A DNA stretch of 64,000 bases. Origin: Citrobacter amalonaticus. Lineage in GTDB: Bacteria > Pseudomonadota > Gammaproteobacteria > Enterobacterales > Enterobacteriaceae. Under the pieces are notes generated by a model. It was given only the letters and a program-made list of their open reading frames with translations, did no database searches and was not told where the DNA came from. Shown one piece after another: positions 36,733 through 45,346 of this stretch. Location: assembly GCA_028994555.1 (NCBI GenBank), contig JARDVN010000002.1, positions 1-64,000 on the forward strand, in the 5' to 3' direction. Each line of letters begins with the position of its first letter. Positions within the stretch are counted from its first letter, which is position 1. The translations under genes and the position numbers were made by a program.

Positions 36733-37020
36733 ATGACAGCATCTGTAGCGGCCACTGAATTGGCGAAACTGGGGAAATGTGAAGCGATGATCAAGAAAGT
36801 CGCCAGCCATCCTCGCCCTGCCCTGTCAAAGCGCCCACAATCGCCACAGGGGACAGATAGCACCCTTCGGGGTGAGTTCGCTCATTTCCGATATGAAGCG
36901 GCAGCCCTGCGTTTTATGAGCGGCACTGCGGGGGCTAAGCGTCGCATCTACCAGCTAGTGTTTTCAGCGACGGTAGCAGCGGGAGCATTGACAATGCTGG
37001 CGGCATGGACCACCAGCTAG
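36733..37020 (+). CDS. Small hypothetical membrane-anchored protein
   Basis: A 95-residue protein with a basic N-terminal part and one C-terminal hydrophobic segment (IYQLVFSATVAAGALTMLAAW). It starts five bases after mobI, overlaps the upstream start of repA, and is probably co-transcribed with mobI. Function unknown. Confidence 0.6.
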   Translation: MTASVAATELAKLGKCEAMIKKVASHPRPALSKRPQSPQGTDSTLRGEFAHFRYEAAALRFMSGTAGAKRRIYQLVFSATVAAGALTMLAAWTTS

Positions 37021-37040
37021 AAAGTATCGACGGAACAATC

Positions 37041-38105
37041 ATGAGCAAGAGAACCAAAGACAAAGACCTGGAGAAACTCGACGTAATCAAAGACTCACCG
37101 CAAATGAGCCTGTTTGAGATCATTGAATCTCCGGCCAAGAAAGACGACTACTCCAACACCATCGAGATCTACGATGCGCTGCCGAAGTACATTTGGGACC
37201 AAAAGCGTGAGCATGAAGATTTATCCAACGCTGTAGTGACACGACAATGCACCATCAGAGGCCAGCATTTCACGGTGAAGGTGAAGCCAGCCATCATCGA
37301 GAAGGATGACGGAAGAACCGTGCTGATCTACGCGGGACAGCGAGAGGAAATCCTTGAGGATGCTCTACGCAAGCTCGCAGTGAACGGGAAAGGCCATATC
37401 ATCGAGGGCAAGGCTGGAGTCATGTTCACTCTGTACGAACTCCAGAAAGAGCTCTCGAAGATGGGTCACGGTTACAACCTGAACGAAATCAAGGAAGCAA
37501 TCCAGGTTTGTCGTGGCGCAACACTCGAATGTATCAGTGATGACGGCGAAGCCTTCATCAGCTCCAGCTTCTTCCCGATGGTGGGACTTACCACCAGAGG
37601 TGAGTTTCGCAAGAAAGGCGGGAACGCCAGGTGCTATGTGCAGTTCAACCCGCTGGTAAACGAATCGATCATGAATCTGTCGTTTCGTCAGTACAACTAC
37701 AAAATCGGAATGCAAATCCGCTCCCCTCTTGCACGGTACATCTACAAGCGAATGAGCCACTACTGGACTCAAGCATCGCCAGATTCGCCGTACACGCCAT
37801 CGCTTATCAGCTTCCTGACACAGAGCCCTCGTGAATTGAGCCCACGGATGCCGGAGAACGTCAGAGCTATGAAGCTCGCTCTGGAGGCCCTCATCAAACA
37901 AGAGGTCATAAGCGACTACGACGCGAACCAGATCAAGGATGGCCGCAGAGTCATCGACGTGCGGTACGTCATAAGGCCTCATGAGAACTTCGTGAAGCAG
38001 GTGATGGCGTCCAACAAGCGTAAGCAGCAGACAGAGCTACGGGCCATCAAGCAAGGCATGATCGACCACGACATCATTGATGAACCCCAGCGTAAGGGGA
38101 GGTAG
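37041..38105 (+). CDS. repA: RepA, plasmid replication initiator (IncC type)
   Basis: About 354 residues from MSKRTKDKDLEKLDVIK (an ATG 12 codons earlier is also possible). Initiator of the iteron class, with QIRSPLARYIYKRMSHYWTQ as a winged-helix-like segment. It binds the downstream iterons to open the origin. The gene is followed by a terminator, a 14-iteron array and DnaA boxes, matching the described IncA/C replicon of repA plus 19-bp iterons. Confidence 0.88.
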   Translation: MSKRTKDKDLEKLDVIKDSPQMSLFEIIESPAKKDDYSNTIEIYDALPKYIWDQKREHEDLSNAVVTRQCTIRGQHFTVKVKPAIIEKDDGRTVLIYAGQREEILEDALRKLAVNGKGHIIEGKAGVMFTLYELQKELSKMGHGYNLNEIKEAIQVCRGATLECISDDGEAFISSSFFPMVGLTTRGEFRKKGGNARCYVQFNPLVNESIMNLSFRQYNYKIGMQIRSPLARYIYKRMSHYWTQASPDSPYTPSLISFLTQSPRELSPRMPENVRAMKLALEALIKQEVISDYDANQIKDGRRVIDVRYVIRPHENFVKQVMASNKRKQQTELRAIKQGMIDHDIIDEPQRKGR

Positions 38106-38143
38106 CCACCAGAAGCTCCCAATACCCCAGGGAAAAGAAAGAT

Positions 38144-38167
38144 AGGCGCGTCAGCGCCTTTTTTTTA
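38144..38167 (+). terminator. repA terminator
   Basis: AGGCGC, GTCA loop, GCGCCT, then a long T run. Confidence 0.88.
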
Positions 38168-38636
38168 TGCCAGAAGAAAGCGCACAAGGTACGCCCACAA
38201 GGAAAGACCGGAAACGGAATGCCTCCGCATATGGGGGGAGCTGCACGGATAGAGCGAACGTGACCCCAGATGCTTCGTGGGCTGAGGCTCGATATATGGG
38301 AACGTTGCACGGTAGTTGCAAGCCGAGTCTCAGTATCGTGCAAGCGTAAGCCACGACGAAGGATAAGTGCCATGCTGCTCCAGTGGTTCCCGTAGAGTGG
38401 TTCCCGTAAGGTATTGATAGTTAAAGGGTGAGGATGTGGGGGGACCTGCACGTTATGAGATTTGATATGTGGGTACGTTGCACGAAAGCAGGTTCTGAAC
38501 CTCTCGATATATGGGAACTCTGCACGATTGACGAAGCAGAACAAAGATTGACAGATCAGGACAAACCTAAAAAGGCAGTCAAAATGACTCCAATAGTCCA
38601 TAAAGTGATCGTGCTCACATAAAAAGAGGCCAAAAG

Positions 38637-38645
38637 TTATCCACA
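38637..38645 (+). promoter_or_regulatory. DnaA box 1
   Basis: TTATCCACA, a perfect DnaA box within the iteron array. Confidence 0.88.
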
Positions 38646-38894
38646 TTTCCTGTGCATAAACGGGGTTTTGGTATGTGGGAGCGCTGCACGATCACATGTG
38701 GGTACGCTGCACGGAGCAAAAAACGACCAAAATTGATATATGGGAACGTTGCACGTTAAGAAGAGAATATATGGGCTGACTGCACGTATAACCTTAGACA
38801 TGTGGGAACACTGCACGAACACCAGTTCTGATATGTGGGAACGCTGCACGAAAGCTCTGTTTTGTAAGGATTTTGTGGAAAAAAAGGGGTTCCG

Positions 38895-38903
38895 TGTGGA
38901 TAA
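38895..38903 (-). promoter_or_regulatory. DnaA box 2
   Basis: TGTGGATAA, a perfect box in reverse orientation near the end of the iteron array. Confidence 0.88.
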
Positions 38904-38989
38904 CAGTGGATAAGATCCAAGGGTATGTGGGGGGCGTTGCACGGCAACCTATGGGTTCGCTGCACGGCAACCTATGGGTTCGTTGCACG

Positions 38990-39144
38990 GAATAAATATG
39001 AAAATGCCAGCAATATCAATGCGTTGAATGACAACTCAGAGCGCCTAACCTGTTTTTAACCGCTTTTAATCCTTTATACAAAGATCTAAAGATCTTTATA
39101 TTTATCCTTTTGATCGCTGAGCAAAAAATAATCAACACTGTTTT
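38990..39144. other. AT-rich segment beside the iterons, likely unwinding region of oriV
   Basis: Very AT-rich, containing the inverted AAAGATCTAAAGATCTTT and no gene. Its place directly after iterons and DnaA boxes fits the melting region of the replication origin. Confidence 0.65.
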
Positions 39145-39576
39145 TTAGAGAAAAGTCTCGTATGCAAGGCCGAACAGGACGAGTATCACTAACAAGATAA
39201 GCATCGACAGCACAAAGTAACCAGACTCGTACACCACAGCTTTGATCACAGAAACGACGCTGATCGATCTTCCAGAGATCCTCCCGATGATCCAGTGAAA
39301 CGCAACGAACGAACCAAGCCCACAGATCAGCACCACCGCTACGGAGACAAGTGCATGTTCCCTCAGGACAGACTCACTAAGGAAACCATACTGCATCCCC
39401 ATCAATACAAGCCTGCCAATGCCAAACCCCAGACCCAATGCAACAGCTCCACGAACCAGCACAACCTTCAACGACTGGAGCCATGTCAGTTCAAGATCCA
39501 TCCCCTTACGGGAAGACCGACGCACCAGCACCATAGATATGCCCAGCCCCAAAAACACCAAAAAAACAAAATCCAA
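39145..39576 (-). CDS. Hypothetical membrane protein
   Basis: About 143 residues from MLDFVFLVFLGLGISMV with four hydrophobic segments. Overlaps the start of, or follows directly on, the PP-loop gene upstream on the same strand. No known family. Confidence 0.7.
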   Translation of the reverse strand: MDFVFLVFLGLGISMVLVRRSSRKGMDLELTWLQSLKVVLVRGAVALGLGFGIGRLVLMGMQYGFLSESVLREHALVSVAVVLICGLGSFVAFHWIIGRISGRSISVVSVIKAVVYESGYFVLSMLILLVILVLFGLAYETFL

Positions 39577-39596
39577 CATTACCACCTCTGCACAAA

Positions 39597-40712
39597 TCAA
39601 TCAGAACCACAGGCCTCTCGGCCAAATGCGCCACCAGGGAGAACCCACTTCTGCCCCTCCGGCACAAAAATCGGGAGCGTGTAATCCTCTCTGGATACCT
39701 GCTCCAATGCCTCAACATCACTAATCTGTATCGGCGCAACAGCAGAACCTAAATCTATTACGTCGATTTTTTTTCTTGATACCGTCACACCAAAGGTTTG
39801 TTCATACTGAGCAATCTTCCCAGCTCGTTCAGGCCAGTAGTGACGGATAGTGGACCAGATACGCTGTGAGTTGTAGATGCAGGTCATACACGAAGACCGG
39901 CTCCAACCAAGGCGATAAGGGACTGGGGCCAGAATGCGGTGACGCTCGATTACTTCCCATACCTCTTCCTCAGTCCAATGAAGAACGGGCCTCCAGGCAT
40001 CAACTAACCGTGCAGTCTTCCCATATCTTCTGTCACAGGCATGAGCCTCAAGCTGGTTGTACTTGGATCTGTTTGCACTTTCCTCCCGGCGCTCACCAGT
40101 GATGAAAAGGATCTTCTTCCCCTTGAAGCGCTCCTGGTTATTAAGAGCTCTGCGGCCAACATCGATCTTCAAGGCTGATGAACACCACCTTGTTTGGAGT
40201 GATGGCGATTGCTGAGGGAAACGAAGGCGTGTACCAGGCTTAGAGCGCTTATGGTCTCTAGGCAGCACCAGAAGCCCCTCAGGCGTCTCTACACGATGGG
40301 GGTGGCTATAGGCATTGTCTTTGAGCATTTCGCCCTCAAAGCCGCCCTCAAGCCACGAGAAGTACATTGGGACACCCAGTTCTTCCCCGAGCTGACGACA
40401 GTAATCACGCATGAAGGCCCAATCCATCAACGAACTACCTTCCTGACCATCAACATCATGGTGCCAGAACTCCACCTTTGACTTATCAACACCCATGTCC
40501 ACCAGCCGCAAGTACGCAGCAATCGAGTCCTTGCCTCCAGACAGGCAAACAATGATGTGGTCGTACAAACTCAAGTCCACATCCGGCGCTGAGAAGTACG
40601 TTGTTCTATCGTCACAACGCTGACTGGAAGATATACCGGTAAGAACCGACTCCAGTGATGGCAACACCACCTGGTCATCGAACAAATCTCCTTGGTTTTC
40701 TCGTCTCAACAT
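39597..40712 (-). CDS. PP-loop protein of the PAPS reductase family
   Basis: A 371-residue protein with the ATP pyrophosphatase loop VCLSGGKDSIAAY, then FWHHDVDGQ, ITGERREESANRSKY and RPVLHWTEEEVWEVIE, plus cysteines CMTCIYN. Such plasmid and phage proteins are labelled phosphoadenosine phosphosulfate reductase-like, but the substrate is not known; related PP-loop proteins act in sulfur-based DNA or tRNA modification. It forms a two-gene unit with the membrane protein downstream. Confidence 0.85.
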   Translation of the reverse strand: MLRRENQGDLFDDQVVLPSLESVLTGISSSQRCDDRTTYFSAPDVDLSLYDHIIVCLSGGKDSIAAYLRLVDMGVDKSKVEFWHHDVDGQEGSSLMDWAFMRDYCRQLGEELGVPMYFSWLEGGFEGEMLKDNAYSHPHRVETPEGLLVLPRDHKRSKPGTRLRFPQQSPSLQTRWCSSALKIDVGRRALNNQERFKGKKILFITGERREESANRSKYNQLEAHACDRRYGKTARLVDAWRPVLHWTEEEVWEVIERHRILAPVPYRLGWSRSSCMTCIYNSQRIWSTIRHYWPERAGKIAQYEQTFGVTVSRKKIDVIDLGSAVAPIQISDVEALEQVSREDYTLPIFVPEGQKWVLPGGAFGREACGSD

Positions 40713-40749
40713 AAGTCGCTCTTTTTTCTTTACTGGGTTGTTTTTATGA

Positions 40750-40778
40750 TTTACAGTATTATAAAATGATGCTGTGAA
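40750..40778. promoter_or_regulatory. Palindromic promoter-like element (backbone set, copy 3)
   Basis: TTTACA, 17 bp, TGTGAA, with near-dyad TTTACAG...CTGTGAAA. On the minus strand it reads TTCACA-N17-TGTAAA towards the PP-loop gene 38 bp away. Confidence 0.7.
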
Positions 40779-40943
40779 AAGTAAAGTTTTCAGAACGACC
40801 AGTCACTCAGGAGAACTTGATAAGCACCAGAAAGCAATCTAAAGGTGGTTTTTCGGTGAGGTTAGTTCAGGGGCAACCTGTCTTGCTGATTGAAAATCAT
40901 CAAGAAGTGGTTTTTTGGTGTGGTTACGGTTTGAGGGGGTGAG

Positions 40944-40962
40944 TATGTGGGAACGTTGCACG
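40944..40962 (+). repeat. Isolated iteron upstream of the 41-kb operon
   Basis: TATGTGGGAACGTTGCACG is a full consensus iteron, about 2 kb past the main array and 18 bp before a gene start. It could let RepA influence this promoter. Confidence 0.88.
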
Positions 40963-40980
40963 GTTAAAGGGGGGCCGCAC

Positions 40981-41589
40981 ATGAAAACGATAAAGCGGTT
41001 CATCGTATGGGTGAATTACGGTCTTGAGGGTTGGAGCATTTTCGGATCGAGCGATGACTGGGATGAAGCGGTATCCATCCGTTCGGAAGCGATAGACGAA
41101 TGCAATATTGATGAGGAAGACATCATCTTGGCAGAAAACAAAAACGAGCTGGTGGTAAAACCTGCGGCCAAGCAAATGACGGAGTGGCACCGGGAACTGG
41201 AAGCCGTCCTTATGACCTTGGATGACTGCCAGATGGAATGTGACGGCATGACATGGGCAGTAAGCCACCTACTCAATGACGCGGGTGTACCTCATGACTG
41301 CATGTATGGTTTTGTGCGAAACGAACAGACCAAGGACATCGTGACACCGCATTTCTGGGTTGTCCTGGATGATGGGTGGTTGGTGGATCTGAGGCTACGC
41401 ATGTGGCTTGGCGATCACGACAACATTCCTCACGGGGTATTCCATCCCGATAACGAGCCAGGATTTTTCTACAAGGGAGACCCCGTTCAAAACCATAAAG
41501 GGATGAGACTGGGCAAAGCCGTCCTGGACATCATGACCGACGGAAAAATTTCACATGTGAAAGTTCCTGAACGACAAGACGGAGAGTAA
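40981..41589 (+). CDS. Hypothetical protein
   Basis: About 202 residues from MKTIKRFIVWVNYGLEGW; the longer frame upstream covers the iteron. AAAGGGGGG precedes the start. It includes DGMTWAVSHLLNDAGVPHDC and HFWVVLDDGWLVDLRLRMW, a pattern seen in transglutaminase-like or cysteine peptidase-like folds, but no family can be claimed. First gene of a long co-directional block. Confidence 0.7.
   Translation: MKTIKRFIVWVNYGLEGWSIFGSSDDWDEAVSIRSEAIDECNIDEEDIILAENKNELVVKPAAKQMTEWHRELEAVLMTLDDCQMECDGMTWAVSHLLNDAGVPHDCMYGFVRNEQTKDIVTPHFWVVLDDGWLVDLRLRMWLGDHDNIPHGVFHPDNEPGFFYKGDPVQNHKGMRLGKAVLDIMTDGKISHVKVPERQDGE
41549..41562. promoter_or_regulatory. TTTCACATGTGAAA palindrome 5
   Basis: Perfect palindrome inside the last codons of the preceding gene (ISHVKV), upstream of the gene starting at 41594. 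Confidence 0.85.
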
Positions 41590-41593
41590 TAGC

Positions 41594-42115
41594 GTGGAAT
41601 TTGATTACGACAAGTCAGTATCAAACGCACATCTTGAGGCCGCAGGCTGGGGTATGGATGCCTTTAATCACTCCAACCCATTTGAGAGCCATGTCATCTA
41701 TGTGCGTGACTACCGCAACGATCACATCCGCCTGTTCACCATCAAGAAGGCTGACTTCGACACGATAAAGCTGCCGCTTCACCTTACCTCCGACATGCTG
41801 GCTTCGGTGATCGCTGAGTTCGTATCGAAGGCAGCAAAAGGGAAGTTGAATACGAAGGAGTCCGATACGCTGGCTCCTGCCTTGGTTGGCTATGCCAAAT
41901 CAACAGAAACCTACCGGAGCTGGCGGAGAGTGTCTGGAACAACAGAGCGATTGCATATGGTCATCAATATCTACGCGGGTTCTGAATTGCTGAGACCTTT
42001 CATCGCTCGGGCTCCTGAGACCGTCCTGACGACCCAAGAGCTACTGGTCTTCTCATCACAGGTTAAGAGCATGGATGTATCCAATCATCCAGAGTGGTTT
42101 AGGGGCCGGAGGTAG
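41594..42115 (+). CDS. Hypothetical protein
   Basis: A 173-residue soluble protein starting at a GTG (MEFDYDKSVSNAHLEAAGWG) with GGAGAG before it. No recognised domain. It ends two bases before the nuclease-like gene, so the two are probably coupled. Confidence 0.7.
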   Translation: MEFDYDKSVSNAHLEAAGWGMDAFNHSNPFESHVIYVRDYRNDHIRLFTIKKADFDTIKLPLHLTSDMLASVIAEFVSKAAKGKLNTKESDTLAPALVGYAKSTETYRSWRRVSGTTERLHMVINIYAGSELLRPFIARAPETVLTTQELLVFSSQVKSMDVSNHPEWFRGRR

Positions 42116-42117
42116 TC

Positions 42118-42639
42118 ATGAAGCCAGTTCTCTGGATATTCGTCCTGATCATCGCCCCTTTCGTCATTGCGAAAGTGGACCAATGGCGCAAACGCGGCAT
42201 TGGAGACACCTGGGCGTGGTGGAAATCAGAGAACATGCCTTATGAGCTGCGCTCGGCCACTCTGTTTTTGTCCGAACAGGACATATCAACCACACAGCCG
42301 GTGCCCATGCACGGCAGGGTTGATCAGGTGTACCAAACCAAGAATGGGGTTCTCATTCCCTTGGACACCAAGCTGCGCCAGGTAAACCACATCTATGAGT
42401 CGGACATTATCCAGCTCTCGGTTTACCGGGTAATTCTGTCACACAAGTACAAGGCACCCGTTGCCAAGTACGGCTATGTCCGAACCGTTGTTGAGACAGC
42501 GGACGGGGATAGAGTCCGTTACATCAAGACAAACCTTCTCAGCGAAAAAGAAGTGGTCAAGCTGTGGCACCGCTATCAATCCATCCGTTCTGGTCAGGTA
42601 AAAACCTCCTGTTCCTGTGGCGGAAAGTTTCACATGTGA
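42118..42639 (+). CDS. Membrane-anchored Cas4/RecB-like PD-(D/E)XK nuclease-like protein
   Basis: A 173-residue protein with an N-terminal hydrophobic anchor (VLWIFVLIIAPFVIA). It shows MHGRVDQVYQ, then VLIPLDTKLRQ (D-x-K), then DIIQLSVYRVIL (Q-x3-Y), the order found in Cas4/RecB-type nucleases, and C-terminal CSCGG, which might be part of a metal site. The upstream cysteines of Cas4 are absent. DNA cleavage is inferred from these motifs only. Confidence 0.7.
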   Translation: MKPVLWIFVLIIAPFVIAKVDQWRKRGIGDTWAWWKSENMPYELRSATLFLSEQDISTTQPVPMHGRVDQVYQTKNGVLIPLDTKLRQVNHIYESDIIQLSVYRVILSHKYKAPVAKYGYVRTVVETADGDRVRYIKTNLLSEKEVVKLWHRYQSIRSGQVKTSCSCGGKFHM

Positions 42640-42641
42640 AA
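42628..42641. promoter_or_regulatory. TTTCACATGTGAAA palindrome 6
   Basis: Perfect palindrome spanning the stop of the nuclease-like gene. Confidence 0.85.
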
Positions 42642-42661
42642 GTTCTGGATTGAATCAGGGT

Positions 42662-42676
42662 TGCCCGAATTGGGCA
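42662..42676. promoter_or_regulatory. TGCCCGAATTGGGCA dyad
   Basis: Perfect dyad with six-base arms plus AAT core, upstream of the 42.7-kb gene. Similar in form to those near 24.66 and 35.79 kb. Confidence 0.55.
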
Positions 42677-42735
42677 GCTAGGCGGGGTTGCATTTTTGAA
42701 AAGTCCTGTACGCTGGTTGGTATAGGAGGTGAATA

Positions 42736-43209
42736 GTGGCCCAGCTTAAACATAACCGCTTCGTCATGTTGGGGTCCTTGGTAGCGACGGTCGTAGCTGC
42801 CGCCAATGGCTTGAGTTTTCTCACCCTTATGGCTGGTGGAATGACCCTTCTCCAGTTCATGGCTTGGAAGCAACAAGATGCTGTCCGGAGCCGGTTTAAA
42901 GCTGCGAAGGATGCGTTTGAAGCGTTGAACGTCATTGCGTTCGACAAGCACTGGGTAGGTTCAACCGCGACGGTCGCCAAAGTGTCGAACATGATCACTC
43001 CGCCCGAACGACTGGATAAGCCCTGGGCGGTGCAAGTTCTGGCCGTGACCAAAGGTGGGACGTGGTTCGCGGTGGATCTGCAAGTGACCGGCACTGACAA
43101 GGTTCAGATGCTTAGCCTCCACCAGCTTAGTGAAAAGGCGGCAAAGACCATGCTGGCCTTCGACCTCGAAGTGTATGAGAAATTTTTCGGAAAACCTGAT
43201 GTTGCATGA
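42736..43209 (+). CDS. Hypothetical membrane protein
   Basis: A 157-residue protein starting at GTG after AGGAGG, with two hydrophobic segments in the first 45 residues and a soluble C-terminal domain. No known family. First of a group of small membrane-protein genes. Confidence 0.75.
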   Translation: MAQLKHNRFVMLGSLVATVVAAANGLSFLTLMAGGMTLLQFMAWKQQDAVRSRFKAAKDAFEALNVIAFDKHWVGSTATVAKVSNMITPPERLDKPWAVQVLAVTKGGTWFAVDLQVTGTDKVQMLSLHQLSEKAAKTMLAFDLEVYEKFFGKPDVA

Positions 43210-43219
43210 GGACAATGTG

Positions 43220-43513
43220 ATGGAAAAAGTCAAAAGCGTAGATGCCGTGGAGTTCACGGCAGCAGATAAGAAGGCGATGACCCATGCGGCATACGCCCAG
43301 TGTTTCTTCATTCTGGCCCAAGTGATGGCATTCCCTTCCCTGGGGGTGGCTGGCGCTATGGTTGCTGCTCTGTGCGGCATGATGCCGTGGTTGACCAAGT
43401 TCGCCAAAGAGGCTCCATCGAAAGCCTTTGGCATGGTGATGGCTTCACTCTGCCTTGCTCCTGTGTACGGGAAACTCTGTGAGCTGGTGGTCCACGCGAT
43501 TCAGGGAGCTTGA
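43220..43513 (+). CDS. Small hypothetical membrane protein
   Basis: About 97 residues from MEKVKSVDAVEFTAAD with two to three hydrophobic segments. It starts 10 bases after the previous gene and ends just before the next. Function unknown. Confidence 0.7.
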   Translation: MEKVKSVDAVEFTAADKKAMTHAAYAQCFFILAQVMAFPSLGVAGAMVAALCGMMPWLTKFAKEAPSKAFGMVMASLCLAPVYGKLCELVVHAIQGA

Positions 43514-43517
43514 GCTT

Positions 43518-44372
43518 ATGGGGGTAGTACGAGTTCCCTACCTCTTGGCTGAGCTGAAAGAACGCGGATGTGCTGATGAATCTGCTCTGGCGCAGGTTAT
43601 GCAGCCTGGATGCCGAATTGGAGAGGAAGACCTGCGGAAGTTGGCCGCAAATTTAGGGCTTGAAGTGTCCGAGCTGGCACCAGCGCCAGAGAACGCGGCC
43701 AACACCCGGTTCAAAGCAAAGCTGAGAGGAGGTTTGGCCTCCTTTCTTTTTGAGTACGACGGCTGTTTCCGACATGCAGAAGGCTCCAGCCATGCAGAAA
43801 TGTTGGGTATCGAGCAAGAAGACGACATAGGTCTTCCGAGTCGAGCTGCTGACGCCATGCTCCTGGAGAAGACGCTTTACCAGGTAATCGCTCGGGCTAA
43901 GTACATGCTCGGCAAAATCGACAGCAAGTTTGTCAGGTCAGAACAAGCAATCGAGTTCCGTGAGCAACTTGCTCCTGGGATCTTCAAACCAGGTTACAGA
44001 GGTTTCCGATTCAAGGAGGCTGCCGCTGGTGATTTGCCTACTGTCATGATTGACGGTCGGAAGTTCAACTGCGTTGCCAGCATAGCCAGAGCACATGGAC
44101 TTGATCCGGTAACGGTGCGTAGGCGCATTGCGGACACCGGGAAGGCCGCAGACAAACTCTCCAATGATGAGTGGAAGCTCATCCTCGCCAAGAAAAAAGG
44201 TAAAGGGAAACCCTTCACCTATCTGGACAGGACCTACAGCAACATTGCTCAGTTCTGTCGTGAGCATCAGCTCAACACCAACCTTGTTTACCAGAAAGTC
44301 AAAGACCGGGCTGATAGCGCTGATGAAGAGTTCTGGGGACTGATAATCGAAACATGCAAAAGGAAAAACTAA
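43518..44372 (+). CDS. Hypothetical protein with helix-turn-helix-like segments
   Basis: About 284 residues from MGVVRVPYLLAELKERG. Contains RIGEEDLRKLAANLGLEVSEL and two repeats of a form F-x-CVASIARAHGLDPVTVRRRI and YSNIAQFCREHQLNTNLVYQKV, which resemble NUMOD-like DNA-binding helices. May bind DNA. It overlaps the start of the SppA-like gene. Confidence 0.7.
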   Translation: MGVVRVPYLLAELKERGCADESALAQVMQPGCRIGEEDLRKLAANLGLEVSELAPAPENAANTRFKAKLRGGLASFLFEYDGCFRHAEGSSHAEMLGIEQEDDIGLPSRAADAMLLEKTLYQVIARAKYMLGKIDSKFVRSEQAIEFREQLAPGIFKPGYRGFRFKEAAAGDLPTVMIDGRKFNCVASIARAHGLDPVTVRRRIADTGKAADKLSNDEWKLILAKKKGKGKPFTYLDRTYSNIAQFCREHQLNTNLVYQKVKDRADSADEEFWGLIIETCKRKN

Positions 44373-45331
44373 TGGCAGAAAACAAAGAGATCCCCTGGGA
44401 GAAAGAACTCATTGAGAAGTACATGTTCACCCTGCATAAAGAGCAGGTGAAAGACCGGCGCTGGCGGACCATGTTGCGTGTGCTTCGCGCATCTGGTTTC
44501 GTGCTTCTCATGATCGGCTTCATCATTTTGGCATCTAATCCGGGTGGGATGCCGTGGCAAAGCGCCAAGGCAGGAGCCCCTCACACCGCGTATATCAACA
44601 TCCGTGGTGAAATTGCTGCTGGCACTCTGGCCGATGCTGATCACCTTATCCCGTCCATCCAAGCTGCATTCGACAACCCGAACTCACAAGCTATCGTGCT
44701 TCGCATAAACAGCCCTGGCGGTAGCCCGGTTCAAGCAGGACGGATTTATGACGAAGTGAAGGCGCAGCGAGCCCTTCATCCGGAGAAAAAGGTCTACGCC
44801 ATCATTGATGACATCGGTGCCTCTGGCGGTTACTACATCGCCTCTGCTGCGGATGAAATCTATGCTGACCGCGCCAGCCTTGTCGGTTCTATCGGCGTCA
44901 TCAGCTCGGGGTTTGGATTCACCGGCTTGATGGACAAGCTCGGCATCGAGCGCCGGGCTATCACTTCCGGAGAGCACAAAGCGCTTCTCGACCCATTCTC
45001 CCCTCTTACCTCTGACATGAAGAAATTCTGGGAGGGCGTTCTATCGAAAACCCACCAGCAGTTCATCGAACGAGTGAAGGCTGGGCGGGGTGATCGACTG
45101 AAAGACGACCCAGAGGTGTTTTCTGGATTGCTCTGGAACGGGGAGCAGGCCAAAGACATTGGGCTGATTGATGGCCTGGGTAGTTTGAACTCCGTGGCGC
45201 GAGACGTCATCCACCAGAGCAACTTGGTGGACTACACACCAACCGAAGACATCATCCGGCGACTGACCCAACGAGCGAAGCTCGAAGCCAGTTCCTTCGT
45301 GCAAGAACTCAGCGCTGTGAAAGTTTACTGA
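44372..45331 (+). CDS. SppA/SohB-like S49 peptidase
   Basis: About 319 residues from MAENKEIPWEKELI with one membrane segment (SGFVLLMIGFIILA). S49 family: RINSPGGSPVQAG, catalytic Ser in DDIGASGGYYIAS, and Lys in TSGEHKALLDPF. Membrane-bound signal-peptide or membrane protein peptidase. In an operon with a DsbA-like protein and a lipoprotein, suggesting envelope quality control linked to the transfer machine. Confidence 0.9.
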   Translation: MAENKEIPWEKELIEKYMFTLHKEQVKDRRWRTMLRVLRASGFVLLMIGFIILASNPGGMPWQSAKAGAPHTAYINIRGEIAAGTLADADHLIPSIQAAFDNPNSQAIVLRINSPGGSPVQAGRIYDEVKAQRALHPEKKVYAIIDDIGASGGYYIASAADEIYADRASLVGSIGVISSGFGFTGLMDKLGIERRAITSGEHKALLDPFSPLTSDMKKFWEGVLSKTHQQFIERVKAGRGDRLKDDPEVFSGLLWNGEQAKDIGLIDGLGSLNSVARDVIHQSNLVDYTPTEDIIRRLTQRAKLEASSFVQELSAVKVY

Positions 45332-45346
45332 TAGGAGCAGTTTGAT

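Larger units (their letters stand above)
38229..38989 (+). repeat. Origin iteron array (14 copies)
   Basis: Direct repeats of consensus TATRTGGGAACGYTGCACG start near 38229, 38293, 38433, 38466, 38508, 38672, 38695, 38737, 38768, 38799, 38832, 38924, 38948 and 38971, all in one orientation. The invariant part is TGGG followed by TGCACG. Three copies have longer G runs, perhaps from the homopolymer errors. RepA binds such iterons; they set copy number and incompatibility. Confidence 0.93.
40713..40980. other. Intergenic control region with iteron and palindromic promoter
   Basis: No gene. Holds a palindromic promoter-like element and a single iteron (both listed), and two similar GTGGTTTTTCGGTG-type stretches near 40845 and 40910. 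Confidence 0.6.

Noticed and set aside
38229..38989. CRISPR array
   Set aside because: Repeats are short (19 bp), degenerate and irregularly spaced, next to repA with DnaA boxes; they are origin iterons.
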